Source: Microbispora sp. ZYX-F-249
Lineage (GTDB): Bacteria; Actinomycetota; Actinomycetes; Streptosporangiales; Streptosporangiaceae
Length of the DNA stretch: 64,000 nucleotides
Assembly: GCF_039649665.1 (NCBI RefSeq)
Contig: NZ_JBDJAW010000024.1
Span: 1 to 64,000 of the forward strand
Direction of reading: 5' to 3'
Shown here piece by piece: positions 29,001 through 38,841 of this stretch. The notes under the pieces are model-generated. The model searched no databases. It had not been told where the DNA came from and worked only from the letters and a program-made list of their open reading frames with translations. Each line of letters starts with the position of its first letter. Within the stretch, counting starts at the first letter, position 1. The position numbers and the translations under genes were made by a program.

Positions 29001-29888
29001 ATGACCACGACCGACTTCGACCGCGCCCGGCTGACCAGCCCGCCGCGCATCCGCTCGCTGCGCCTGGGCGAGCTCACGGTCAGCTTCGTCCCGGACGGGG
29101 CGGGGCGCCTGAAGCGCGGATGGCTGCCCGCCGCCACCGCCGCCGACTGGGAGTCCCACCACGACTATCTCGACGAGGACGGCTTCCTGACCGGAGGCTT
29201 CGGCGCGCTGCTGGTGGAGCGGGGCGACCGGGCGCTGCTCATCGACACCGGTCTTGGGCCCGCCTCCCTCCCCGACGACCCCGACAACCCGCTGATGGGC
29301 AGCCTGTCCGGCGGTGAACTGCTCGGCAACCTGCGGCGGCTGGGCCGCGAGCCGGGCCAGATCGAGGCCGTCGCCATCACCCACCTGCACATCGACCACC
29401 TGGGCTGGTCCTGGAGCGCCGCCCCCGGCGCAGGCGCCCCGCCGTTCGCGCACGCCCCCCACCTCGTCGCGGCGCCCGAATGGGAGCGGCGCGATCTGGC
29501 CGCCCATGCCGGGGTGACCGAGGACCGGCTGGCCGCCTTCGCCTCCCGCGTCCGCACGGTCGACGACGGCGAGGAGATCTTCCCCGGCGTCCGGGCGTCG
29601 TTCGCCACCGGCCACACCGTCGGCCACACCACCTACGTCATCACCGGCGGCGACCAGAGGCTCATCGCCTTCGGCGACGCTCTCCACTCGCCGGTCCAGG
29701 TCATCCATCCCGAGTGGTCCTGCGCGATCGACCACGACCCCGCGGAATCGGCGGAGCGCCGCCGCCGCCTGATCGAGGAGCTGAGCCGTCCCGGCACCAT
29801 CGGCTACGGCGGCCACTTCGCCGACGTCGTCTTCGGCCGGGCCGAGCGCCGCGCCGACGGCCGGTTCACCTGGGTTCCCGTCGCCTGA
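29001..29888 (+). CDS. MBL-fold metallo-hydrolase
   Basis: This 295-residue cytoplasmic protein has the metallo-beta-lactamase fold. The metal motif THLHIDHLGW lies at about residues 127-136, the next ligand His is in ATGHTVGHTTYVI near 205, and IAFGDALHSPVQV supplies the bridging Asp. The segments around LIDTGLGPASLP and DEDGFLTGGFGALLVE are typical of the AidB/YtnP-like quorum-lactonase and hydrolase group, but the substrate cannot be told from sequence. It lies between rsmB and rpe and follows its own promoter region. Confidence 0.85.
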   Translation: MTTTDFDRARLTSPPRIRSLRLGELTVSFVPDGAGRLKRGWLPAATAADWESHHDYLDEDGFLTGGFGALLVERGDRALLIDTGLGPASLPDDPDNPLMGSLSGGELLGNLRRLGREPGQIEAVAITHLHIDHLGWSWSAAPGAGAPPFAHAPHLVAAPEWERRDLAAHAGVTEDRLAAFASRVRTVDDGEEIFPGVRASFATGHTVGHTTYVITGGDQRLIAFGDALHSPVQVIHPEWSCAIDHDPAESAERRRRLIEELSRPGTIGYGGHFADVVFGRAERRADGRFTWVPVA

Positions 29889-29949
29889 CCGTTTCCCGGC
29901 GCCGGGGTGGGGCGGGCGGGACGCCCGGGCGAAATAGACTGCAGGGACT

Positions 29950-30621
29950 ATGGCCGTTCAGATCTCGCCCAGCATCCTGTCCGCTGACTTCGCCCGCCTC
30001 GCCGACGAGGCCGCACGGGTGGAGAACGTCGCCGACTGGCTCCACGTCGACGTGATGGACTACCAGTTCGTGCCCAACCTCACGCTCGGACTGCCGGTCG
30101 TCGAGTCGCTGCTGAAGACCACCTCGACGCCGATCGACTGTCACCTGATGATCCAGGACCCGGACCGGTGGGCGCCGGACTACGCGGAGGCGGGAGCGGC
30201 GAGCGTCACGATCCACGCCGAGGCGGCCAAGGCCGCCGTGCGTACGCTGCGGGCGATCCGCGCCGCCGGGGCGAGGGCCGGTCTGGCGCTGAACCCGGCG
30301 ACCGCCGTCGAGGGATACGAGGACCTGCTGCCCGAGATCGACATGCTGCTCGTCATGACCGTCGAGCCGGGCTTCGGAGGGCAGCGCTTCCTCGACATCG
30401 TGCTGCCCAAGGTGTCCCGGGCGAGGGCGCTGATCGACAAGCACGGCGGCGAGGTGTGGCTCCAGGTCGACGGCGGCGTCTCCACGGAGACGATCGAGCG
30501 CTGCGCCGAGGCCGGGGCCGACGTGTTCGTGGCGGGCAACGCCGTCTACGGCGCCGACGACCCCGCCCGCGCCGTCGCGGAGCTCAGGAGCCTGGCCGGG
30601 CGGGCCACCCCGCCCGCCTGA
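29950..30621 (+). CDS. rpe: Ribulose-phosphate 3-epimerase
   Basis: Rpe interconverts ribulose 5-phosphate and xylulose 5-phosphate in the pentose phosphate pathway. Family motifs are clear: [13 protein letters not shown] at the N-terminus, [16 protein letters not shown] with a metal ligand and catalytic Asp, [24 protein letters not shown] and [13 protein letters not shown]. The 223-residue length is normal. The ATG at 29950 follows CTGCAGGGACT. A short ACCACC/GGTGGT hairpin (30621-30640) starts at its stop codon and may end the transcript. Confidence 0.95.
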   Translation: MAVQISPSILSADFARLADEAARVENVADWLHVDVMDYQFVPNLTLGLPVVESLLKTTSTPIDCHLMIQDPDRWAPDYAEAGAASVTIHAEAAKAAVRTLRAIRAAGARAGLALNPATAVEGYEDLLPEIDMLLVMTVEPGFGGQRFLDIVLPKVSRARALIDKHGGEVWLQVDGGVSTETIERCAEAGADVFVAGNAVYGADDPARAVAELRSLAGRATPPA

Positions 30622-30638
30622 CCACCCCCACCCAGGTG

Positions 30639-30938
30639 GTGATCTTGTAGTTTGTCGCAGAGACATGGCTTGACCTGCGCATCGCCGGTCCGTGATGTTG
30701 CAGTAATTCGCTACTTCATGCCCTGAGCAGGAAGAATGCCAGCCGTGATCTTGCAATCGTCTCACCAGTGCAAGATCACGGCTGGCGAGAGCGGAGGCCG
30801 GCCGGAATCGCCGGACGTGTTTGCATGATCGCGAATCATGTTCGCCGAGGTCGTAGCGGTGCGTTGCGACCTATTGCAAGATCACGATGAGCGGAGGCCG
30901 AGCTCGGAGGGGCCTCCTGCGACTAACTGCAAGATCAG
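30639..30938. repeat. Cluster of an intergenic GTGATCTTGCA element
   Basis: The 326-bp gap between rpe and the convergent oppF holds at least six copies of a ~20-bp element, core GTGATCTTGCA then about five bases then TCGCA. Copies read rightward at 30639-30660, 30692-30712 and 30745-30765, and leftward at 30759-30779, 30864-30885 and 30917-30938; a degraded copy lies near 30820. Two copies form a perfect 18-bp inverted repeat (30738-30755 and 30769-30786, 13-base loop). GAGCGGAGGCCG also recurs exactly 100 bp apart (30789 and 30889), and GGAGGCC/GGCCTCC at 30893-30917 could act as the opp terminator. No ORF or transposase is seen. Confidence 0.8.
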
Positions 30939-30947
30939 GCGGAGGGG

Positions 30948-31975
<1,028 letters not shown>

Positions 31976-31979
<4 letters not shown>

Positions 31980-33112
31980 GCGTCGTCCCCGGTCTGCGCG
32001 GTGTCCTTGTTCTGCACGGATTCCCCGGCCTGCGCGGCGTCATCGGCATTCGCTGTGCCGTTGGCCCGCGCGATGCGGAGCTCCCTCTTCTGTCCGAGGG
32101 TGAGGTAGCAGGCGTCCCCGTGCCCGCTCTCCGGCGAAAGGGACGGCCGCTGGTTGAAGCACAACTCCGGCCCGGCGAGCCGCGGGTAGTCGCAGCGCGG
32201 ATGGAACGGGCAGCCGGACGGCGGGTTGAGCAGGCTCGGGGGAGTGCCGCGCACCGGCATCAGCGGCACGTCCACCGACGAGTTCAGACGCGGCATGGAC
32301 GACAGCAGCCCCCACGTGTACGGGTGCTGCGGCTCGCGCAGCACCTCGCGCACGGTGCCGCGCTCGGCCGCCCGCCCCGCGTACATCACCAGGACGTTGT
32401 CGGCGGTGTTGGCCACCACGCCAAGGTCGTGGGTGATCAGGATGATCGACGTGCCGAACTGCTGCTGGAGCTCCTTGAGCAGGTCGAGGATCTGCGCCTG
32501 CACCGTCACGTCGAGCGCGGTCGTCGGCTCGTCGGCGATGAGCAGATCGGGGTCGCACACCAGCGCCATCGCGATCATCGCGCGCTGCCGCATACCGCCG
32601 GAGAACTCGTGCGGGTAGCTGTCGACGCGGCGCTCCGGCTGGGGGATGCCCACGCGGCGGAGCATCTCGATCGCCCGCTCGCGGGCGTCCTTCTTGCTCG
32701 CGCCCTTGTGCTTGCGGTAGACCTCGCCGATCTGCCGGCCGATCGTGTGGAACGGCGACAGCGCGGTCAGCGGATCCTGGAAGATCATCGCGACGCGGTT
32801 GCCGCGGAGCTTCTCCATCGTGCCCTGACCCGCCGAAAGCAGTTCCTCGCCCTCCAGCCAGATCTCGCCGCCGATCTTGGTGTGGGCGGGATCGTGCAGG
32901 CCGAGGATGGCGAGGTTGGTCACCGACTTGCCCGATCCGGACTCGCCGACGATGCCGAGCGTGGTGCCCTTCTCCAGATCGAAGGACAGGCCGTCGACGG
33001 CGTGGACGATGCCGTCCTCGGTGCTGAACTCGACGCTCAGATCGCGGACGGACAGGAACGGCCCGGGGCCGCGCGAGGTCTCCGGCTCGCCGCTCCACGA
33101 CACGGTGGTCAC
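31976..33112 (-). CDS. Oligopeptide/dipeptide ABC transporter ATP-binding protein, OppD type
   Basis: The 378-residue first ATPase of the importer has Walker A GESGSGKSVTN near residue 55, signature FSGGMRQRAMIAMAL, Walker B LLIADEPTTALD and the Cys motif GCPFHPRCDYP in the C-terminal extension. A hydrophilic tail with EDxAQ-type repeats (NADDAAQAGESVQNKDTAQ) closes the protein and is specific to this copy. It is coupled to the OppF-type gene by an ATGA overlap. Confidence 0.92.
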
Positions 33113-33152
33113 TTGCTGCTCCAGTTCCAGGTTCGACTAGGTGGGGCGGGGC

Positions 33153-34133
33153 TCAGCCCAGGCGGACCCGCGGATCGATGAACGCGTAGAGCACGTCCAC
33201 GACGATGTTCAGCAGAACGATCGCCGCCGCGCCCACGATGGTCACGCCGAGCAGCATCGGCAGGTCGGTGTTCTGCACCGCCCGTACGGCGAGCTCGCCG
33301 ATGCCGTGCAGGCTGAACGTCTGCTCGGTGATGATCGCGCCGCCCAGGAGCGTGGCCAGGTCGACGCCGAAGATCGTGACGATCGGGATCATCGCGCCGC
33401 GCCAGGCGAAGCGGAAGAAGACCGCACGGTTCGACATGCCCTTGGCGCGCGCCGTGCGCACGTAGTCCTCGGCGAGCTGTTCGACCATCTGCGATCGGGT
33501 CATACGCGTGTAGTTGGCGGTGAAGATGATCGACAGCACCACCCACGGCAGCATCAGGTGGGTGAACCACTCCACCGGGCTCTCGGTGATCGGCACGTAG
33601 GACGGACGAGGGATCAGCTGCATGGTGTCCACGAGGTAGAACGCCAGCAGCGGCCCCACGAAGTAGATCTGCAGGGAGGCGCCGATGACCGAGGACGCGC
33701 TGGCGACCTTGTCGAGCGGCTGCCCGACCTTCCAGGCGGCGATCATGCCGGTGAGGATGCCGAACGCCAGGATGACCACGGACGCGCCGACGGTGAGCGA
33801 CAGCGTCACCGGGAAGCGGTCGACGATGGCGCCGAAGACGGGCTCCTGGGTGGCGAAGGAGTAGCCGAGGCACGGCGCGGGACACTCGCCGAACTGGACG
33901 AACTCACGGCCCACGAAGATGCCCACGAGCCAGTGCCAGTACTGCACGAACAGCGGCTCGTCCATGCCGAGGTTGTGGCGGATCAGCGCCAGCGTCTCGG
34001 GCTGGCAGATCTTGCCGCAGAACGCCCGGGCGGGGTCACGCGGGATCGCGTAGAAGAGGTAGAACGTGATCGCGCTGATGATCAGCAGGATCACGAGGGC
34101 GCCGGCGACGCGGCGTACCAGAAAGCTGGTCAT
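33153..34133 (-). CDS. Peptide ABC transporter permease, DppB/OppB type
   Basis: The 326-residue membrane protein begins FLVRRVAGALVILLIISAI, the usual first helix of OppB/DppB permeases, and shows the EAA-like loop in TARAKGMSNRAVFFRFAWR. About six membrane helices are predicted by eye. A periplasmic loop rich in Cys/Pro (AFCGKICQPE, GECPAPCLG) is larger than usual. It follows the binding-protein gene across a very strong hairpin. Confidence 0.9.
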   Translation of the reverse strand: MTSFLVRRVAGALVILLIISAITFYLFYAIPRDPARAFCGKICQPETLALIRHNLGMDEPLFVQYWHWLVGIFVGREFVQFGECPAPCLGYSFATQEPVFGAIVDRFPVTLSLTVGASVVILAFGILTGMIAAWKVGQPLDKVASASSVIGASLQIYFVGPLLAFYLVDTMQLIPRPSYVPITESPVEWFTHLMLPWVVLSIIFTANYTRMTRSQMVEQLAEDYVRTARAKGMSNRAVFFRFAWRGAMIPIVTIFGVDLATLLGGAIITEQTFSLHGIGELAVRAVQNTDLPMLLGVTIVGAAAIVLLNIVVDVLYAFIDPRVRLG

Positions 34134-34164
34134 GATCTCGCACTTGCTCCTGCGGGCGGGCCGG

Positions 34165-34200
34165 AGGTCCGCCGTCCCCCGTGACGGGGACGGCGGACCT
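34165..34200 (-). terminator. 15-bp hairpin between binding-protein and permease genes
   Basis: AGGTCCGCCGTCCCC (34165-34179) pairs perfectly with GGGGACGGCGGACCT (34186-34200) around a six-base loop, starting 9 bp after the binding-protein stop in the direction of transcription. There is no U-tract. Placed inside the operon, it is probably a partial terminator or 3' mRNA stabiliser that raises expression of the binding protein above the permease and ATPases. Confidence 0.75.
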
Positions 34201-34208
34201 GGTTGCTG

Positions 34209-36002
34209 CTACTTGACCCAGATGTCGAGCGCCGACTGCTCGCCCTCGATCGGGTCCATCTTCACCCCGCCGAGACCCGAGCCGTACAGGCCGAAGTAGG
34301 TCTGGTAGTACTCGGGCACGATCGCGGCCTGCTCCATGATCATCCTGTCGATCGCGGCCCAGGCCTTGCCCGCCTCGGCGGCGTCGGTGATCGCGTTGGC
34401 CTTGTCGATGGCCTCGTTGATCTCCGGCACGTTGAGGTGGGTGTAGTTCGGCGCGTTGTCCGCGATCTGGCGGCCGTCGAACTGCGGTTGGATCGCGGTC
34501 GAGCCGGTCGGCCAGTCGGCCGCCCAGCCGCCCCAGTAGATGTCGAACTTGTTGTCGACCGGACCGATGGCGTCGTAGTACGTCGTCGGGTTGAGCGGCT
34601 TGGCCACCACCTTGAAGCCGGCCTTGGTCAGCGCCTCCTTGATGGCGACGGTGACCTTCTCCTGCGTCGGCGTCTGGTTGTAGGCGTAGACGACGGTCGG
34701 GTTCGGGTTGCCCGAGTCGGCCAGCAGCTTCTTGGCCGCCTCGGGGTCGCCCTCGGGCTTGGCCAGCTTGCCGTACAGGTCGAACGCCTCGTAACCGAGG
34801 ACGGTCGGGCTCATCACGGTCGTGGCGATCTTGCCGGTGTTCACCTCGCCGCCCGAGATCTGCTGGATCTGCTTGGCGGGCCAGGCCGTGATGATCGCCT
34901 TGCGGACGTTGACGTCGGTGATCCGCTTGGTGTTGATGTTGTAGAAGGTGGTGAACGGCGTCAGGCCCTGCACCGACCGCTTCATCAGTTCGGCGTTGCC
35001 CAGCACCTCCTGGACCCGCTCGGCCGCGACCGCGTTGTGGAAGGTGAACGCGTTCTTGTCGTTGCCGGTGTCGGCCATGAAGCGCTCGGTGGTCTGCTGC
35101 GCCTGGACCCCGAACTCCATGTGGAACTTGTCCGGGTAGGCGTGCCGGATCGGGTCGGTCTTCGGGTCCCAGTGCTCGTTGCGCTCCAGGTCCATCGACT
35201 TGTCCGTGATGTGGCTCACGATCTTGTACGGACCGGACGAGAACGGCTGCTTGTCGTACTTCTGCTTGGTGTCGTGCGCCTTGGGCACGGCGCCGTAGCC
35301 GGTCATGGCCACGGTGAAGTTGAAGTCCGGGTGCTCCCCGTTGAGGTGGAAGACCACCGTCTTGTCGTCCGGCGTCTCGATCGTGTCGAGCTCCTTGCCG
35401 TCGTACGGACCCTTGTACTGGTCGCGGAACGGCTTGTTCGGGTCGGGGACCAGCCAGGTCTCGGCGTAGTCGGGGCCCTCGGTGATGAAGTCGGCGAACA
35501 GGCGCTCGAAGCTGTACTTGATGTCAGCGGAGGTGATCGGCGCGCCGTCCTGCCACTTCAGGCCGTCCTTGAGCGTGAACTTCCACGTCTTGCCGCCGTC
35601 GTCGGTGGTGCCGGTGTCCGTCGCCAGGTCGCCGACGAGCTTGATGTTGCCCGACTCGTCGTGCTTGTACGCCGTCAGCGTCCGGGTGAACAGCTTGGAC
35701 ACCGAGGAGTTGTAGTTCACGTAGACGCGGCCCGGGTCCAGGTGGCTGAAGTCGTCACGGTCGATCATGTAGACCGTGCCGCCGGACTTGGCGCCCTGGA
35801 TCTCCGGGGCGGGGCCCGTGGAGTCCTGGGGCGTGCCGACCGTGATCGCGCTGACCGCCTTGTTCTCGAGCGGCTTCTGGGAGGTGCTCGCGGCGCCCTG
35901 GGGCGCCCCGCCGCCACCGCCCTTGGCGCAGCCGGCGAGGGCGAGCGCACCCGCCGCGAGCACGGCCGTCATCGAGGCGATCCGCCTGCTATGCGATCTC
36001 AT
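34209..36002 (-). CDS. Peptide ABC transporter substrate-binding lipoprotein
   Basis: This 597-residue extracellular lipoprotein delivers peptides or similar solutes to the permeases. The signal peptide ends in the lipobox LALAGC at residues ~19-24, followed by a Gly-rich linker. Family 5 binding-protein features include the segment ADIKYSFERLF, YGAVPKAHDTKQKYDKQPFSSGPYKIV and WGGWAADWPTG. The predicted ligand is a peptide, but relatives also take opines or sugars. It lies between the two permease genes, an uncommon order (C-A-B-D-F). Confidence 0.92.
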   Translation of the reverse strand: MRSHSRRIASMTAVLAAGALALAGCAKGGGGGAPQGAASTSQKPLENKAVSAITVGTPQDSTGPAPEIQGAKSGGTVYMIDRDDFSHLDPGRVYVNYNSSVSKLFTRTLTAYKHDESGNIKLVGDLATDTGTTDDGGKTWKFTLKDGLKWQDGAPITSADIKYSFERLFADFITEGPDYAETWLVPDPNKPFRDQYKGPYDGKELDTIETPDDKTVVFHLNGEHPDFNFTVAMTGYGAVPKAHDTKQKYDKQPFSSGPYKIVSHITDKSMDLERNEHWDPKTDPIRHAYPDKFHMEFGVQAQQTTERFMADTGNDKNAFTFHNAVAAERVQEVLGNAELMKRSVQGLTPFTTFYNINTKRITDVNVRKAIITAWPAKQIQQISGGEVNTGKIATTVMSPTVLGYEAFDLYGKLAKPEGDPEAAKKLLADSGNPNPTVVYAYNQTPTQEKVTVAIKEALTKAGFKVVAKPLNPTTYYDAIGPVDNKFDIYWGGWAADWPTGSTAIQPQFDGRQIADNAPNYTHLNVPEINEAIDKANAITDAAEAGKAWAAIDRMIMEQAAIVPEYYQTYFGLYGSGLGGVKMDPIEGEQSALDIWVK

Positions 36003-36034
36003 ATGGTCCTTCCTATGGGGGAGAGCGCGTGTGG

Positions 36035-37057
36035 TCAGCGCTTGGTCTTGGGGTCGAAGGCGTCGCGGATGGAGTCCCCGAGCAGGTTGAAGGCGACGAC
36101 GAAGATCAGCATCGACACGCCCGGGAAGATCAGGTACGTCACGTCGGAGTGGTAGACGTTGGCGCCCACCTGGAACATCCGGCCCCAGTCGGGGGTGGGC
36201 TCGGTCATGCCGACGCCCAGGAAGCCGAGGCCGGCCTCGGCGCCCACGTACAGCGGCAGCGCGAGGGTGGCCTGGATGATGATCGGCGTCCAGAGATTGG
36301 GCAGCAGTTCCTTGAAGATGACGCGCCCCGGCGAGGCGCCCGTGACGCGGGCGGCCTCGACGAACTCGCGGGTCCGCAGCGACAGCACCTGGGCGCGTAG
36401 CAGCCGGGCGATCGTGGCCCAGCCGAGGACGGTCAGGACGACGCAGATCGACACGTACCGGAGCCAGACCGGCGTCTCCTCCTCCGGCAGCACGATCGCG
36501 GCCTCGACGACCGGAAGGAAGACGATCAGGAAGAGCTGCGAGGGGAAGGCCAGCAGCGTGTCGATGACACGGCCGATCACGTAGTCGGTCTTGCCGCCGA
36601 GGTAGCCCGAGGTGATGCCCATGACGACGCCGATGATCGTGGTGATCACGGTCACGATGACCGCGATGCTCAGCGATGTGCGGATGCCGTACACGAGCTG
36701 CATGAACACGTCGCGGCCCAGGCCCGGCTCCAGGCCGAACCAGAACTCGCCGCTCATGCCGCCGTTCGGGGCGACGGGATAGCCGTACTCATTGAGCAGG
36801 CCCGGCTGGTTCTGCCCATATGTCGTGTACGGGTCCTTGCCGTACAGGGCGGAGATCACGGGCGCCAGGAGCGCGATCAGGAAGAACGCGAGCACGATGA
36901 TCGCCGAGACCACGCCGGTCTTGTCGCGCCGGAACCGGCGCCACATGAGCTGACCGGGCGAACGGCCGACGATGGCGGGACCGGACTCGGACGACGCCGT
37001 CGTCTCCACGGAGTCCGCGGCGGCGTCGTCGGTCGTGGTCGAGGAGGGGAACGTCAT
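36035..37057 (-). CDS. Peptide ABC transporter permease, DppC/OppC type
   Basis: The 340-residue permease has the N-terminal OppC-type segment (SPGQLMWRRFRRDKTGVVSA), an initial membrane helix, and the conserved loop EAARVTGASPGRVIFKELLPN. Its N-terminal 30 residues are Thr/Ser/Asp-rich and cytoplasmic. It is the first gene of the minus-strand operon; a double palindrome lies about 207-232 bp upstream of its ATG. Confidence 0.92.
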   Translation of the reverse strand: MTFPSSTTTDDAAADSVETTASSESGPAIVGRSPGQLMWRRFRRDKTGVVSAIIVLAFFLIALLAPVISALYGKDPYTTYGQNQPGLLNEYGYPVAPNGGMSGEFWFGLEPGLGRDVFMQLVYGIRTSLSIAVIVTVITTIIGVVMGITSGYLGGKTDYVIGRVIDTLLAFPSQLFLIVFLPVVEAAIVLPEEETPVWLRYVSICVVLTVLGWATIARLLRAQVLSLRTREFVEAARVTGASPGRVIFKELLPNLWTPIIIQATLALPLYVGAEAGLGFLGVGMTEPTPDWGRMFQVGANVYHSDVTYLIFPGVSMLIFVVAFNLLGDSIRDAFDPKTKR

Positions 37058-37263
37058 GGTGCGGTGCTCCCGGATGGACCATTAACGATCGGAAGAGATC
37101 CGACTATAGGGAACCCTGGCAACTAATTTTGCGCGGGTCAATCACTTGGGGCGGGCAGTTCGCCACTTGCTTGCTTCGTTGTGCAAAGTAAATCACCTTG
37201 TGTCCTGCGACCGCATTGACCTCGGTATATGCGGCGCGAGAGACTGCTTATTACATAAATGCT

Positions 37264-37289
37264 GTTGTGTCACAACTTTGTGACACAAC
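37264..37289. promoter_or_regulatory. Double TTGTGNCACAA palindrome, operator candidate
   Basis: GTTGTGTCACAA (37264-37275) and TTGTGACACAAC (37278-37289) are perfect reverse complements separated by CT. Each arm contains its own 11-bp palindrome TTGTG-N-CACAA. The site sits in AT-richer DNA between the divergent peptide-transporter and riboflavin operons, at about 207 bp and 390 bp from their first codons. It looks like a tandem dimer site for a regulator; which one is not evident. It does not have the TGTGA-N6-TCACA order of CRP sites. Confidence 0.6.
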
Positions 37290-37401
37290 CCGCACATGCC
37301 TGAGACTGAGCGCTCCCGATAAGCGTGTGCCGCAGATCACCGCAATCCCGCGCTAGGGCAACGAGCCGGGCATCGCTACACTGGCGGGTAGCAGAGCAGC
37401 G

Positions 37402-37545
37402 TGCTCCGGGGTCGGTGTAATTCCGAACCGGCGGTGACACCCCTGCCCCCAGGGGTGACAGTCCGCGACCCGGCCGAAGCCATCGGCCGGTGGACCTGGT
37501 GAGATTCCAGGACCGACGGTGAAAGTCCGGATGGGAGGAAGCGCG
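37402..37545 (+). ncRNA. FMN riboswitch (RFN element)
   Basis: The conserved RFN blocks are all present in order: CTCCGGGGTCGGTG, TTCCGAACCGGCGGT, AGTCCGCGACCC, GGTGAGATTCCAGGACCG, ACGGTGAAAGTCCGGATGGG and GGAAGC. The known aptamer binds FMN. The 135 bases between it and ribD contain further GC-rich inverted repeats (for example GATGCG-AGAT-CGCATC at 37615-37630), but no U-tract terminator, so the mode of control may be attenuation without a U-tract or translational. Confidence 0.95.
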
Positions 37546-37680
37546 CGAACGGGCGGCCGTGGTGCCGCCGGGCGGCCGTACGGCCGCGCCGGCAGCGATG
37601 CCGCCCGTGCGGGTGATGCGAGATCGCATCCCCGACCATCCCCGGGGCCCGCCGTGAACAACGGCGAGAGGAAGACCGGG

Positions 37681-38841
37681 GTGACCTCAGGGGACATCCT
37701 TCACATGCGGCGCGCCATCGCGCTCGCCGCCCGGGGCCTGGGCGGCACCAGCCCCAATCCCGTCGTCGGCTGCGTGGTCCTCGACTCGTCGGGCGAGATC
37801 GCGGGAGAGGGCTTCCACGCCTACGCCGGCGGCCCGCACGCCGAGGTCGTGGCGCTGCGCGAGGCGGGCGGACGGGCCAGGGGCGGCACGGCCTACGTGA
37901 CCCTGGAGCCCTGCGACCACACCGGCAGGACCGGCCCCTGCACCGCCGCCCTCCTGGAGGCGGGCGTGGCCCGCGTCGTCGTCGCCGTCTCCGACCCCAA
38001 TCCCAAGGCCGCCGGCGGAGCCGCCACCCTGCGGCGGCACGGCGTCGTGGTGGACGAAGGCGTGCTGACCGCCGAGGCCGAGGAGGTCAACGCCGCCTGG
38101 CTGACCTTCGTGCGGGCCGGCAGGCCGTACGTGACCTGGAAGTTCGCCGCCACGGTCGACGGGCGCTCGGCGGCCGAGGACGGCACCAGCCAGTGGATCA
38201 CCTCGCCGGAGGCCAGGGCCGACGTGCACCTCCTGCGGGCCGCGAGCGACGCCGTCGTCGCCGGCATCGGCACCGTGCTCGCCGACGACCCCCGGCTCAC
38301 CGCCCGTGTCCCCACCCCGTCGCGCGCGGCGCCCGTGCTGCGCGTGGTCGTGGATCCGGGCGCCCGCACCCCCGCCACGGCCCGCGTGCTCGACGACGAG
38401 GCCCCCACGCTGGTCGCCGTGGCCGAGGACGCCGCCGTCCCCGCCCACCTGTCCCGCCACGCCGTACGGCTCCCGCGGGTCCCCGGCGGGATCGACCTGC
38501 ACGCCCTCCTGGCCGAACTGCACGGCAGGCAGGTCGTGAGCGTGATGGTCGAAGGCGGGCCCACCCTCGCGGGCGCCTTCCTCCGGGAGGGCCTGGTCGA
38601 CCGGGTCGTCGGCTACCTCGCCCCGGCGCTGCTGGGCGCGGGGCCGGCCGCGCTCGGCGCCGCGGGAGTGTCGACGATCACCGGGATCCACCGGCTGGAG
38701 TTCGCCGAGGCGACCCCCGTCGGACCGGACCTCAAGCTGGTCCTGCGTCCGAAGTCCCCTGTGTCTCCGGAACCCACTTTGTCTCCCGAACCCACTGTGC
38801 CGCCGAGGTCCTCCGGCCGCACGTCCCCTAAGGAGAGCTGA
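37681..38841 (+). CDS. ribD: Bifunctional diaminohydroxyphosphoribosylaminopyrimidine deaminase / 5-amino-6-(5-phosphoribosylamino)uracil reductase
   Basis: RibD carries out the second and third steps of riboflavin synthesis. The deaminase zinc ligands are in GGPHAEVVALREAG and EPCDHTGRTGPC; the reductase half starts near residue 145 (YVTWKFAATVDGRSA) and ends with VMVEGGPTLAGAFL. The GTG at 37681 is chosen because GAGAGGAAG precedes it by 7 bases and the product then starts as relatives do (MRRAIALAARG follows within ten residues). A Ser/Pro repeat tail (SPEPTLSPEPTVPP) extends the C-terminus. The stop abuts ribE. Confidence 0.93.
   Translation: MTSGDILHMRRAIALAARGLGGTSPNPVVGCVVLDSSGEIAGEGFHAYAGGPHAEVVALREAGGRARGGTAYVTLEPCDHTGRTGPCTAALLEAGVARVVVAVSDPNPKAAGGAATLRRHGVVVDEGVLTAEAEEVNAAWLTFVRAGRPYVTWKFAATVDGRSAAEDGTSQWITSPEARADVHLLRAASDAVVAGIGTVLADDPRLTARVPTPSRAAPVLRVVVDPGARTPATARVLDDEAPTLVAVAEDAAVPAHLSRHAVRLPRVPGGIDLHALLAELHGRQVVSVMVEGGPTLAGAFLREGLVDRVVGYLAPALLGAGPAALGAAGVSTITGIHRLEFAEATPVGPDLKLVLRPKSPVSPEPTLSPEPTVPPRSSGRTSPKES

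Noticed and set aside
25833-29816. 1327-codon minus-strand open frame opposite def, fmt, rsmB and the MBL gene
   Set aside because: All the underlying plus-strand genes have clear motifs and ribosome sites; the antisense product has only biased composition.
30639-30938. Repeat cluster as CRISPR array
   Set aside because: Copies are in both orientations, imperfect and irregularly spaced, with no cas genes nearby.
37082-37140. Canonical promoter for the peptide-transport operon
   Set aside because: On the minus strand TTGACC and TATAGT are present but 27 bp apart, which is outside the usual spacing; no better pair was found.
37264-37289. CRP-type binding site
   Set aside because: CRP-family sites read TGTGA-N6-TCACA. 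Here the half-sites are in the opposite order (CACA...TGTG in the centre), so a CRP assignment is not supported.
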